A stretch of DNA of 29,970 bases from a virus (IMGVR_UViG_3300027963_000238:1-29970); one strand, 5' to 3'; positions 16,191-23,558 are shown, numbered from the stretch's first letter. Notes: generated from the letters alone by a model not told the origin. Translations and numbers: made by a program.

Positions 16191-18877
16191 GTAACTATGC
16201 TTCACAAACTCCGTTAGGGGTTAATGTTTTAGGTTCACTATTACAAAACACAGGGTTTACTATAAACCCATTAGTATTACAATACATAGGTGTTTCTAAA
16301 AATAATACCAATTATACACCCGGTAAACTTATAACAGGCACATGTTTAAATAATTTAACCAACGCTATTAATGCAGCTTATGGTTTAGTAACCGCTGTTA
16401 TACCTGCATTATCACCGGGTGTGTATAACAGTTTAATATCTATTGGTTCAGATACAATACCTTGTTTGGGTAATTCTAAACCAAGTACATATGATTGGAC
16501 CGGGCCGGCAAATACAGGATATTCAACTGCGGGTAATACTAATACTGGACAAGCAGCCACTTGGAATCCTTATAACACCTCTAATGCTAATAAAGCAGTA
16601 ACACAATGGGGATTTTTAAGATTGCCTGCATTTCAAGCTTGGAATGAATATAATTGGAATGGTATACCACTTGCTGATACACCAGATTATAATGATTTTA
16701 CTGCTTCTATGCAGGTCGCAGCGGGGTATGTAAGTTCTTATAATACTTCGCTATACTCTGTTGCACAATCTAATACTTATTTGAAAGGCATTTATAGCAA
16801 TATGAATGACTTAATAAGTTCAGATGTAACTGGTGTAAATTTAGCTACCAATGCATTTGGTCAAGATTTAATCACATTAGGTAGAGCAATTAATTTACAA
16901 AAAATAGCACTATTTGGATTACCATCAGTACTATTACAAACTATAGTAGCCAATAATAGTTTAACACAAAGCCTTAGTTTAGCTTTGCTATCTAGTGGAT
17001 TAACCGAAAATGAAATTACTAATATTATACTTGATAATGGCTCGGTAACTACTAAGGAACAAGAACAAAAGTTATATGGTTCATTTTTAGTTATAGTAGG
17101 TAGAGATTTACAAGAAATATTAATACCATTAAATTGCAAAACCGTTGGATTAGAATCACTAGCAGATTTACTTAATATAAAAAAATTATTTCCAAACAGC
17201 TATACTTCAATGACTGTTCCTGTGTATAACACTAGTGCAGGGCCCACTAATAGTAAAACGTATTATCCAATATTTGATAATCAAAGCGTAAATGGCAGAT
17301 TGTCTAATCCTACTGTTAAAAATCAACTAGGTGTTATAAACCCAATAGGTGCACCCATTACTTTACCAAGTAGCGGCACATTTCAACTTCCTCAACCCGG
17401 CTTTGGAGCTTTTCTGATTGGAATAGTACCCGATGATATAGCTATATCTACGGGTGCATTTTCTGTTTCTATGCAACAGATTAATAATATAGCAGGAGTT
17501 GATATAGAAAAATTTGCACAGGTAGTTTTTTCTATTGAAACTACCAAAGGGTTAAATTTGGTTAACGGAACTGATGTACCTGTTAATACTGAATTAGCCA
17601 CCGCCGCATTTAATATTCTTGCTCAAGGCACCGGGCCATCAGGGTCATATACAATGTCTGATTTTTTTGGTGCAATGTCAGGTCTTCCATATTATTGGCA
17701 AGAAATATATAATAATATTATAGATATTCAAACTGATAATTTAAAAACAATTTATAACAGTTTATATGCTTTAGTGTCAATTGTACCAGACTATAATATA
17801 GATATTGAAGTGCAAGCATTGATAGAGTTAGCTAATAATGAAATAGAAAAAATATTATCAAAAAATCAATTAAAGGCTGCAAACCTAAATAAAATTTACA
17901 ATTTAGTAGGAACTCAATTAGCTAATGAACAAGAAGCTAGATATAATGCAATTTATCCAGTGCCTAGTCCTACTAGAGACCCTAAAATTAACCCTTATCC
18001 TAGTACCATTGTTAATTTTGTTAACTCTATATCTGAATTTGCACAAAGCACTGCTCCAAATATGGAAGCACAAACACTAGAGGCAATTGCGGACTTATCA
18101 CTAGTTGGTGGACAAAGTATTATAGGATTAATGCGACAAGAAAGAAATCAGGCAAAACTTCAGCTAGCTGGAATAACATTAGATAATGAAATTTCTGGAG
18201 AATTAGATCCCAAATTAGCACAGATTTTATTAGCCAACGGTACCGTTGCAACGGGTGTTAAAGGAATAGCTGTAAATGGGGTAAACTGTAATCCTGATAA
18301 TCCTACGACTATTTTCACTGCACCAGCATGTCTAGTTAATGTTACAGATACTAATCAACTTATTTCACCAAATCCATATGGATATATAGATCCAAATAGT
18401 CAAACTTTCTTAACTACTCGTAGTTCAACTGAAATCGGGCAACAGTCTCCTATTTCAGAAATATTAGCAGCCCCATTATATGGGTCATGTTCTTTGGGTC
18501 CTGAAGACAACGGAACCGGCCCTGCACTATGTTCACCTGGAACAGGGCCAACAATAGGTAGTCCGATACAACTTAATTCTGTTATCAACCCATTCCAAAC
18601 AGGCGTAAGTTTATTAAATAATATACCTCAGCCATTAAACTGCACCCCTATTGTTACTGTAAAAGGAGGAGCTAGGGTAGCGACAGGAACAGGAAATCCA
18701 ATAGACGATGGGAAATCAAAGACTTTGGGTAGTTTAGGTGGCTCACCTGATACTAATTTGGTTCCAATTAACATAAATAGTACGTACACATCAAGTACAT
18801 TAACACCCACTTCATTTACCATTTCCGAAGCCATAGAAGAAGTAGTATTGTGCAACTGTGATTGTTGGGTAGACTAG
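16187..18877 (+). CDS. Large probable virion (tail/baseplate) protein
   Basis: 896 residues from the ATG at 16187, which overlaps the PAAR stop (ATGA) with AGGTG upstream; a GTG two codons earlier is less likely. Asn/Ser/Thr/Ile-rich, with no clear membrane segment. The middle has helical stretches (ALIELANNEIEKILSKNQLK, residues about 544-564), and the C-terminal 250 residues are Gly/Pro/Thr-rich. The last 10 residues include LCNCDCWVD, a Cys cluster. Trp-rich aromatic patches occur near residues 100-165. Not recognised as a specific T4 gene; virion role is inferred from coupling to the PAAR gene, size and composition. Confidence 0.8.
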   Translation: MSNYASQTPLGVNVLGSLLQNTGFTINPLVLQYIGVSKNNTNYTPGKLITGTCLNNLTNAINAAYGLVTAVIPALSPGVYNSLISIGSDTIPCLGNSKPSTYDWTGPANTGYSTAGNTNTGQAATWNPYNTSNANKAVTQWGFLRLPAFQAWNEYNWNGIPLADTPDYNDFTASMQVAAGYVSSYNTSLYSVAQSNTYLKGIYSNMNDLISSDVTGVNLATNAFGQDLITLGRAINLQKIALFGLPSVLLQTIVANNSLTQSLSLALLSSGLTENEITNIILDNGSVTTKEQEQKLYGSFLVIVGRDLQEILIPLNCKTVGLESLADLLNIKKLFPNSYTSMTVPVYNTSAGPTNSKTYYPIFDNQSVNGRLSNPTVKNQLGVINPIGAPITLPSSGTFQLPQPGFGAFLIGIVPDDIAISTGAFSVSMQQINNIAGVDIEKFAQVVFSIETTKGLNLVNGTDVPVNTELATAAFNILAQGTGPSGSYTMSDFFGAMSGLPYYWQEIYNNIIDIQTDNLKTIYNSLYALVSIVPDYNIDIEVQALIELANNEIEKILSKNQLKAANLNKIYNLVGTQLANEQEARYNAIYPVPSPTRDPKINPYPSTIVNFVNSISEFAQSTAPNMEAQTLEAIADLSLVGGQSIIGLMRQERNQAKLQLAGITLDNEISGELDPKLAQILLANGTVATGVKGIAVNGVNCNPDNPTTIFTAPACLVNVTDTNQLISPNPYGYIDPNSQTFLTTRSSTEIGQQSPISEILAAPLYGSCSLGPEDNGTGPALCSPGTGPTIGSPIQLNSVINPFQTGVSLLNNIPQPLNCTPIVTVKGGARVATGTGNPIDDGKSKTLGSLGGSPDTNLVPININSTYTSSTLTPTSFTISEAIEEVVLCNCDCWVD

Positions 18878-18896
18878 ATTCGGAAGCCCAACTCTC

Positions 18897-18925
18897 TTTA
18901 CTTAATTTAGGGCTTTTGATATAAT
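18897..18925 (+). promoter_or_regulatory. Probable sigma-70-type promoter for lysis genes
   Basis: TTTACT (18897) and TATAAT (18920) with 17-bp spacing sit in the 77-base gap after the structural gene. The region also holds AAGCCC (18885) and GGGCTT (18910), a weak 6-bp stem that could end upstream transcription. Confidence 0.5.
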
Positions 18926-18927
18926 TA

Positions 18928-18942
18928 GCTTCGTCTTGAAGC
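18928..18942 (+). promoter_or_regulatory. 5' UTR hairpin before endolysin start
   Basis: GCTTC-GTCTT-GAAGC forms a perfect 5-bp stem ending just before the strong ribosome site AAGGAGG (18943-18949) of the endolysin gene. It may stabilise the leader or modulate translation. Confidence 0.45.
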
Positions 18943-18954
18943 AAGGAGGAAAAA

Positions 18955-19500
18955 ATGGAATTTTCAGTAAAAACTATTAATAGTTTTATTGGACTAGTAT
19001 TAGTAGCATTTTTAGTAAATTATGTTACTATTTACAAGTTTGGTGAGAAAAGAGAAATCAAAACCGCCTCGTCTTATGTGAATGTCAATACTGTTGATAA
19101 AACACTAGATTGTTTGGCAATCAACATTTACCGCGAAGGGGCTAATGAATCGTTTGAGGGCAAAGTTGCTATAGCACAAGTTACGCTTAATAGAATGAAC
19201 AACCCTAATTTTCCCAAAGACATTTGTGGAGTTGTTTATCAAAAAAACGTTTTCATGGAAAAAGTCGTATGCCAATTTAGTTGGTACTGTGATTCATCTC
19301 ATAAAAATAAAAAGATTGATGAAAAATTATATAATGAAAGCTATGCTGTAGCCAAAAAAGTTTTACTAGAGGGCTTTAGGCTAGACATGCTCAAAGATGC
19401 TCTGTATTATCATGCCGTCTACATTAATCCTGGATGGCGTCATGAAAAAATTGGTAAAGTTGGTAATCATATTTTTTATAGGAACAAAAAACATGGATAA
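18955..19500 (+). CDS. SleB-type cell-wall hydrolase, signal-anchored endolysin
   Basis: 181 residues. An N-terminal hydrophobic segment (residues about 10-28, FIGLVLVAFLVNYVTIY) without a clear cleavage site suggests a signal-anchor endolysin. The rest matches Hydrolase_2/SleB cell-wall hydrolases: CLAINIYREGANESFEGKVA (with the expected catalytic Glu), VTLNRM, FPKDICGVVYQ and CQFSWYCD. Predicted to cut peptidoglycan in the periplasm at lysis. It has a strong AAGGAGG ribosome site, its own promoter candidate, and overlaps the holin-like gene by 8 bases. Cys residues could form disulfides after export. Confidence 0.9.
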   Translation: MEFSVKTINSFIGLVLVAFLVNYVTIYKFGEKREIKTASSYVNVNTVDKTLDCLAINIYREGANESFEGKVAIAQVTLNRMNNPNFPKDICGVVYQKNVFMEKVVCQFSWYCDSSHKNKKIDEKLYNESYAVAKKVLLEGFRLDMLKDALYYHAVYINPGWRHEKIGKVGNHIFYRNKKHG

Positions 19501-19804
19501 TATTTACACAGTGATTAATTTTATTACAGATTTTATCACTAACAAACTTGGCAAAATTTCTGCTGAAACACTAGGATGGGTGGCTAACATATGCTTACAT
19601 GCTGCTACTGTGCCTTCTTTGTTAGCATTTATGACAGGTGTTACTGATATTACTCCTTCTGTTGATGTTGTGCTGATGCTATGGGCAGCTTTGGGTCTGT
19701 TATTTTTCAGAGCGGTACTATTGAGAGACTTGCTTAATATTGTTACTATTGGTGTAGGATTCATGGTACAAGCTGTAACTCTTGTCTTAATCTTTTTCAA
19801 ATAA
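19493..19804 (+). CDS. Holin-like small membrane protein
   Basis: 103 residues from the ATG at 19493 (MDNIYTVINFITDF), overlapping the end of the endolysin gene. Longer upstream starts would lie deep in the endolysin frame and are rejected. Three hydrophobic segments are visible: about residues 29-45 (HAATVPSLLAFMTGV), 53-70 (VVLMLWAALGLLFFRAVL) and 78-102 (IVTIGVGFMVQAVTLVLIFF). Size, topology and pairing with an endolysin fit a class I holin. No named holin family was recognised, so the call rests on context. Confidence 0.65.
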   Translation: MDNIYTVINFITDFITNKLGKISAETLGWVANICLHAATVPSLLAFMTGVTDITPSVDVVLMLWAALGLLFFRAVLLRDLLNIVTIGVGFMVQAVTLVLIFFK

Positions 19805-19806
19805 TT

Positions 19807-19968
19807 ATGGCAACATTTAGTGTTTGGGTTCGTTTGAACCCTTATCAAACCACACATGTTATTATTCAAGCTAGCCACGGGTATGATGCTAAACTTATTG
19901 CTGAAGCTCAATATGGACAAGGAAATGTATTAAATTATACAGAAGTAACCCAATCAAAAAATGACTAA
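19807..19968 (+). CDS. Small hypothetical protein, 53 residues (AQYG family)
   Basis: Begins MATFSVWVRLNPYQTTHVII and contains EAQYGQGNV. It shares the pattern V/I-Q-A-x4-A followed by A-Q-Y-G with the 59-residue protein at 29246, so the two look like paralogues. It starts 2 bases after the holin-like stop and its end overlaps the next gene by 8 bases, a tight-packing pattern typical of real phage genes. Function unknown. Confidence 0.7.
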   Translation: MATFSVWVRLNPYQTTHVIIQASHGYDAKLIAEAQYGQGNVLNYTEVTQSKND

Positions 19969-20488
19969 GCTTCGTTCTAGCCCCGATAAACACACCTTTC
20001 GTAGAGAAAGTTATATAGAAAGATGCAAAGAGAGGGACCAACAACCTAATCAAGAATATCTTGAGATGTGGGAAAACATGATTAAAAAAAGAAAAGAGGA
20101 TGAGATAAATCCAATGTGGCAGGAAAACAATATGGAGTATGACCTATTAACTTCCGATTGGATAGCAGAAAAGTGCAAAGATGATAGATATGCTCAAAGT
20201 CTTTACGCTGCAATGTGTAATAATGAGTTTATAAAGAATGAAGTTTGGCCTATTCTTGTTGAAAAAAAATGGAGTTGTAGTTGGCGCTATGCAGGAGGAG
20301 TTGTAGCAGATATTAGACAACAGGGTGATTATATGGATTGGTACTGTTCTGGCATGGGCAGTGGTCTTGGTAATGGAGACGAAGATGGGTCAAAGGGTTA
20401 TGTTGGTGAAAGCGAAATTACCGACGAAATTAAAACTGACCTATTGAAATTAGGTTGGATTGTTTTTGAATCTAGCAAAGACGAATAA
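19961..20488 (+). CDS. Conserved phage hypothetical protein, 175 residues
   Basis: Charged, soluble protein. The N-terminal third is Lys/Glu/Arg-rich and helical (YIERCKERDQQPNQEYLEMW); the C-terminal half has Trp/Gly-rich segments (WSCSWRYAGGVVADIRQQ, YMDWYCSGMGSGLG) and ends LLKLGWIVFESSKDE. No catalytic motif recognised. Overlaps the previous gene by 8 bases and is followed by an ATAAATA motif before iscU. Confidence 0.75.
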   Translation: MTKLRSSPDKHTFRRESYIERCKERDQQPNQEYLEMWENMIKKRKEDEINPMWQENNMEYDLLTSDWIAEKCKDDRYAQSLYAAMCNNEFIKNEVWPILVEKKWSCSWRYAGGVVADIRQQGDYMDWYCSGMGSGLGNGDEDGSKGYVGESEITDEIKTDLLKLGWIVFESSKDE

Positions 20489-20491
20489 ATA
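20484..20491 (+). promoter_or_regulatory. AATAAATA, candidate T4-type late promoter element
   Basis: T4 late promoters are a lone TATAAATA box. AATAAATA lies 17 bases upstream of the iscU start with AAGGAAAGG between. In AT-rich DNA a single octamer is weak evidence. Confidence 0.3.
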
Positions 20492-20508
20492 AAGGAAAGG
20501 GGTATGTC

Positions 20509-20889
20509 ATGTCTTATTCAGCAGCCGTAGTAGATCATTATGAAAACCCACGCAATGTGGGGAAATTTGATGCCGATGATAATAATGTTGGAACTGGCCT
20601 AGTAGGGGCCCCTGCGTGTGGTGATGTCCTGCGCTTGCAAATTAAAGTAGACGAGGCAACAGGAGTAATTAAAGATGCCAAATTTAAAACGTATGGGTGC
20701 GGGTCAGCAATTGCTGCGTCAAGTCTTGTCACAGAGTGGATTAAAGGCAAAACCCTCGCCGAAGCCGAAACAATCAAAAACTCCGAAATTGCCCAAGAGT
20801 TAGCATTGCCCCCAGTAAAAATCCACTGTTCAATACTAGCAGAAGATGCTATAAAATCTGCCATTGAAAATTATAAATCTAAGCACTAA
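20509..20889 (+). CDS. iscU: Fe-S cluster assembly scaffold IscU
   Basis: 126 residues, full length. IscU holds nascent [2Fe-2S] clusters and hands them to apoproteins with HscA/HscB. All key residues are present: Cys37 and Asp39 (GAPACGDV), Cys64 (TYGCGSA), His106-Cys107 (KIHCSIL), plus the HscA-recognition motif LPPVK at 100-104. The intact LPPVK implies it can use the host chaperone; no iscS or iscA is seen nearby. It looks host-derived (auxiliary metabolic gene), near rubrerythrin and rubredoxin. Start ATG has GGAAAGGGG upstream. Its codons appear richer in G/C than neighbours, hinting at more recent transfer. Confidence 0.95.
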   Translation: MSYSAAVVDHYENPRNVGKFDADDNNVGTGLVGAPACGDVLRLQIKVDEATGVIKDAKFKTYGCGSAIAASSLVTEWIKGKTLAEAETIKNSEIAQELALPPVKIHCSILAEDAIKSAIENYKSKH

Positions 20890-20898
20890 GAGGATAAC

Positions 20899-21186
20899 TT
20901 GAGTACCGAAGAAGATAAATTCAAACATTCTAAACGTTTGCTCAAAGATGAAAATGCAGTAAAAAAGCAAGTTCGCATTGCCAAAGAACACGGGGTTCCT
21001 ATTACAGACGCTCATAAATTTGCAAAGCACCATGCACTAAATTGCGGTAATCCAAATTGTGTTATGTGTGCTAATCCTAGAAAAACCTTTAAGGAACCAA
21101 CGTTACAAGAAAGACGTATGTTTCAAGATGTGGATACCCCTAATGACCGACATAGTAACGGTATAAATCCAAATAACAATAATTGA
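20899..21186 (+). CDS. Small Cys4 (putative zinc-binding) hypothetical protein
   Basis: 95 residues with a TTG start at 20899, chosen because AAGAGGA lies just upstream and the only in-frame ATGs come late. The N-terminal half is Lys-rich and helical. The conserved-looking centre is HALNCGNPNCVMCANPRKTF (residues about 49-68), with three Cys in C-x4-C-x2-C and a neighbouring His that could bind zinc. The C-terminal tail is disordered and Asn-rich. Lies 9 bases after iscU, so co-transcribed. Function unknown. Confidence 0.72.
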   Translation: MSTEEDKFKHSKRLLKDENAVKKQVRIAKEHGVPITDAHKFAKHHALNCGNPNCVMCANPRKTFKEPTLQERRMFQDVDTPNDRHSNGINPNNNN

Positions 21187-21202
21187 AAGTTTTATTCTGT
21201 TG

Positions 21203-21210
21203 AATAAATA
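21203..21210 (+). promoter_or_regulatory. AATAAATA, candidate late promoter before rubrerythrin
   Basis: The octamer lies 27 bases before the rubrerythrin ATG, with AAAGGAG between. A weak TTGAAA (21183) with TAAATA (21205) at 16-bp spacing overlaps it, so either promoter type is possible. Confidence 0.35.
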
Positions 21211-21237
21211 ATAAACTACACACACAAAGGAGAATGT

Positions 21238-21690
21238 ATGTCTATCACAATTAAAAACTTAGAGAGTGCTTTGGCTGGTGAAAGTCAAGCCCATGTTAAA
21301 TATCGCTATTTTGCGAAAATTGCCCGAGAAGAAGGGTTTGAAGATGTTGCACGACATTTTGAACATACCGCGGATCAAGAATTACTACATGCATGGGGCC
21401 ATTTAGAATTGCTTATTGGTAAGCCAAATACTAAAGAATGCCTAGAAAAAGCAATTGAAGGTGAAACTTATGAGTTTACTACAATGTATCCTAATTTCAG
21501 AGATGATGCTGTTCATGAAGGTAATGAAGTAGCTGAAAAAGAAATTCAGGGCCAAATTGAAGAAAGTCGTGAGCATGCCGAACAGTTTAAAGCGGTACTA
21601 GCTAAAGCAGAAAAACGTTTTGCAGCTTTAAAGCGTGTTGAACAACGACATGCCACTGCCTATCAAAAGATGTTAGAGGAGGTGCAATAA
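21238..21690 (+). CDS. Rubrerythrin (ferritin-like diiron domain only)
   Basis: 150 residues forming a four-helix ferritin-like diiron protein that reduces peroxide using electrons from rubredoxin. Ligand candidates: Glu15 (GESQAH), Glu48 and His51 (DQELLHAW), a Glu in EGETYEF (76-80) and the EESREH segment (108-113). The C-terminal rubredoxin domain of classical rubrerythrins is absent, but a separate rubredoxin gene begins on its last base (TAATG). AAAGGAG lies before the ATG. Probably protects infected cells or the phage RNR/IscU machinery from oxidants; that role is inferred. Confidence 0.93.
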   Translation: MSITIKNLESALAGESQAHVKYRYFAKIAREEGFEDVARHFEHTADQELLHAWGHLELLIGKPNTKECLEKAIEGETYEFTTMYPNFRDDAVHEGNEVAEKEIQGQIEESREHAEQFKAVLAKAEKRFAALKRVEQRHATAYQKMLEEVQ

Positions 21691-21833
21691 TGGAACATCA
21701 AGAACATATTTGTATCGTCTGCGGATATACACATTCTGAAGAACAACACGGATCATGGGAAAGTTTACCAGAAGATTACACCTGTCCAGATTGCGGTGTA
21801 GGTAAAGAAGATTTTGAATTAGTCTGCTTTTAG
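21690..21833 (+). CDS. Free-standing small rubredoxin, 47 residues
   Basis: Starts on the last base of the rubrerythrin stop codon (TAATG) with AGAGGAGG upstream. Four Cys in CIVCGYTH (8, 11) and CPDCGVGKEDFEL (32, 35) form the Fe(SCys)4 site. The loop between pairs is 20 residues, shorter than in typical rubredoxins (about 29) but longer than in rubrerythrin tails. Likely electron donor to the adjacent rubrerythrin; together they equal a split rubrerythrin. Confidence 0.9.
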   Translation: MEHQEHICIVCGYTHSEEQHGSWESLPEDYTCPDCGVGKEDFELVCF

Positions 21834-21847
21834 GCATAAATAGCTTT

Positions 21848-21955
21848 ATGAAAAATTGTTTCTTATCTACCGAGGTTATAACATGGTCATTGGAGCCAGC
21901 CAATACCAAGTATATTCGCGGCTATAATCAAAGAAAAACTCTGAGGTTTAGATAA
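21848..21955 (+). CDS. Possible 35-residue ORF, doubtful
   Basis: MKNCFLSTEVITWSLEPANT, then KYIRGYNQRKTLRFR and stop. It lacks a clear ribosome site and sits in the leader-like stretch before the terminator at 21981. Its DNA contains CCGAGGTT, complementary to the 5' arm of that terminator. It may be coincidental. Confidence 0.25.
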   Translation: MKNCFLSTEVITWSLEPANTKYIRGYNQRKTLRFR

Positions 21956-21980
21956 CAAGTAATTTTCACATAATTATTAG

Positions 21981-22016
21981 AACCTCGGAAAACTAAAAAA
22001 TTCCGAGGTTTTTTAA
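21981..22016 (+). terminator. Strong rho-independent terminator
   Basis: AACCTCGGAA and TTCCGAGGTT form a perfect 10-bp stem around a 10-base A-rich loop, followed by TTTT. It closes the transcription unit that includes rubrerythrin and rubredoxin, and is followed at once by a consensus promoter. Confidence 0.92.
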
Positions 22017-22019
22017 TGG

Positions 22020-22048
22020 TTGACAGAAAATCAACTTTGAGATATAAT
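22020..22048 (+). promoter_or_regulatory. Consensus sigma-70 promoter
   Basis: TTGACA (22020) and TATAAT (22043) with exactly 17 bp between, a perfect match. It sits 4 bases after the terminator and starts the transcript containing the hairpin-rich leader, the 60-residue gene and tRNA-Arg(UCG). Confidence 0.9.
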
Positions 22049-22054
22049 TTAAAG

Positions 22055-22190
22055 ACAGTGTAAGGTAACGAGGACCTACTCAGCACTATAAACATGAGAA
22101 AACGGGCGGTACAGTGGATGGATAGTCTTATGTGGCTTGAAAAATACTGAGTAGTAAAGCATATTACAGGTAGTGTGCTTTACTACACAC
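22055..22190 (+). ncRNA. Structured leader or small RNA of unknown type
   Basis: About 190 bases follow the promoter before the next gene. GTAGTAAAGCA (22151) and TGCTTTACTAC (22176) form a perfect 11-bp stem with a 14-base loop and no T-run, so it is not a simple terminator. CTACTCAG (22076) can alternatively pair with CTGAGTAG (22147), which shares GTAG with the first stem, so the two folds exclude each other. An 18-codon ORF (22094-22150, MRKRAVQWMDSLMWLEKY) ends exactly before the 11-bp hairpin. No known RNA family recognised. Confidence 0.45.
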
Positions 22191-22242
22191 TTTGGGACAA
22201 ATATTAGCGCAAGACCCCAGAGTGTTTATTTTAGGAGAAATC

Positions 22243-22425
22243 ATGAAAACAATGTATTTTGAAAATTTGGTTAACAAAGAAAAATATTCATGCAAGAATC
22301 CCAATGACATTAGGTTAATTGATGGCATTGAATATATGCGTGTGTTTAAATATGGTACTCAGCGAGAGTGTTTAGTTCGCAAGGACTCTCTCAAAAAAAT
22401 ATCAGAAAGTAAATTGCATCCTTAA
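22243..22425 (+). CDS. Small hypothetical protein, 60 residues
   Basis: MKTMYFENLVNKEKYSCKNP onward, ending RKDSLKKISESKLHP. ATG 22243 chosen for TTAGGAGA just upstream; an upstream in-frame TTG (22192) lies in the hairpin region. Beta-type, Lys-rich, soluble. Its last three codons, including the stop, lie inside the 5' acceptor/D region of tRNA-Arg(UCG), so tRNA processing would cut this mRNA. Function unknown. Confidence 0.7.
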   Translation: MKTMYFENLVNKEKYSCKNPNDIRLIDGIEYMRVFKYGTQRECLVRKDSLKKISESKLHP

Positions 22426-22492
22426 CTCAGTGGATTAGAGTGTTGGTCTTCGAAACCAAAGGTCGGGAGTTCGAATCTCTCAGGGTGCACCA
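22416..22492 (+). tRNA. tRNA-Arg(UCG)
   Basis: Acceptor GCATCCT/AGGGTGC, anticodon stem TTGGT/ACCAA with loop CTTCGAA (anticodon TCG), T-loop TTCGAAT, encoded CCA. Reads CGA. The first 10 bases overlap the end of the upstream CDS. Confidence 0.95.
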
Positions 22493-22591
22493 TACTATGG
22501 TGTAGATATATTTAGTATAATATAGCGTGTAGCATATAGATATTTCTAGCTGATTGTCATATTGTAAATAGCTAGTAAAAAGGAGTTTTTA

Positions 22592-23152
22592 ATGTCTGTT
22601 TTAGCACTGGATATATCGGGAACGCCCCGACAGTGGATTTCATATGATACAGCAATTCTTTACCATGCAACCAAAAGTGTCGCATGGACTATGGGTGAAG
22701 TTGTGGCTAAATATCGTGGTGGAATTCAACGCAACGGGAAACTAAGTTATATTGAAACTCAATCAATTATTGCTATCAAAGGACATGGATTTAATCCAAC
22801 TAAGCATAGTAAAGTAGCATTGGGCAATAGAACATTATTTGGTAGAGATAGACATATCTGTGCTTATTGCGGAGATTATTTTCCCAATGCTAATAGCCTA
22901 AGCCGAGACCATATTATACCTAAAAGCAAGGGCGGTGAAAATGTATGGATGAACGTAGTCACCGCATGTAAAGATTGCAATGCCATGAAAGGGTGTAAAA
23001 CTCTTAAAGAGGCTAGAATGGAATTACTATATGTGCCATATGTGCCAAATCATTTTGAAAATATGATCCTACAGAATAGAAATATTTTGGCTGATCAAAT
23101 GGATTATTTAAGAGCAGGGTTACCAAAACATAGTAGAATTTTATTGAGTTAG
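22592..23152 (+). CDS. HNH endonuclease
   Basis: 186 residues with a strong AAGGAG site. An N-terminal 80-residue region (ALDISGTPRQWISYDTAI to HGFNPTKHSKVALGNRTLF) precedes the HNH core: Cys90/Cys93 (CAYCG), Asp106-His107 (SRDHIIP), Asn121, and Cys126/Cys129 (CKDCN) with Lys133. The two Cys pairs form the structural zinc site. The whole protein resembles a proteobacterial chromosomal HNH family, including the C-terminal LLYVPYVPNHFENMILQNR, so it was likely taken from a host. Sits between tRNA genes, where free-standing homing nucleases often lie; a homing role is inference. Confidence 0.9.
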   Translation: MSVLALDISGTPRQWISYDTAILYHATKSVAWTMGEVVAKYRGGIQRNGKLSYIETQSIIAIKGHGFNPTKHSKVALGNRTLFGRDRHICAYCGDYFPNANSLSRDHIIPKSKGGENVWMNVVTACKDCNAMKGCKTLKEARMELLYVPYVPNHFENMILQNRNILADQMDYLRAGLPKHSRILLS

Positions 23153-23176
23153 TATATACTAGTTAAATATTAACAC

Positions 23177-23252
23177 GCCCTCTTGGCACAGCTGGTAGCG
23201 CAACTGATTTGTAATCAGTAGGTCGGCGGTTCGAATCCGTCAGGGGGCACCA
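23177..23252 (+). tRNA. tRNA-Thr(UGU)
   Basis: Acceptor GCCCTCT/AGGGGGC, anticodon stem ACTGA/TCAGT with loop TTTGTAA, T-loop TTCGAAT, encoded CCA. Reads ACA and other Thr codons by wobble. Confidence 0.95.
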
Positions 23253-23257
23253 ATCTA

Positions 23258-23331
23258 GCGGGTATGATGTAAAGGTAACCTGAATCCTTGCCAAGGATTA
23301 TTTGCGAGTTCGATTCTCGCTACCCGCTCCA
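23258..23331 (+). tRNA. tRNA-Gly(GCC)
   Basis: Acceptor GCGGGTA/TACCCGC, discriminator T, encoded CCA; anticodon stem AATCC/GGATT with loop TTGCCAA. Five bases after tRNA-Thr. Reads GGC/GGU. Confidence 0.94.
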
Positions 23332-23354
23332 AATTACCAAGGAAAAAAGAAATA

Positions 23355-23558
23355 ATGTTTATTGAACTTACCAATGCTACCCCTGCTCATAAAGGCAAAA
23401 AAATCGCAATTAGAAAAGATTTGATTGCTACGGTGCACCGTAGCACTATCTCGCGTAATGAAGGAACTTCGGAAGAAGTTACTTATGTGTTCGCTCCGCC
23501 CCATGGTACATGGGAAGTTGGGGAGACTTTTGAACAAGTAATGCTTTTGATGAAATAA
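23355..23558 (+). CDS. Small conserved phage hypothetical protein, 67 residues
   Basis: MFIELTNATPAHKGKKIAIR onward, with a beta-rich pattern ending TFEQVMLLMK. AAGGA lies upstream of the ATG. Seen between tRNA-Gly and tRNA-Arg, so probably expressed with the tRNA transcript. No motif recognised; possibly a small regulatory or host-takeover protein, but this is only context. Confidence 0.7.
   Translation: MFIELTNATPAHKGKKIAIRKDLIATVHRSTISRNEGTSEEVTYVFAPPHGTWEVGETFEQVMLLMK

Noticed and set aside
22516-22521. TATAAT at 22516 as a promoter for the HNH gene
   Set aside because: No acceptable -35 box at the right distance in this AT-rich gap.
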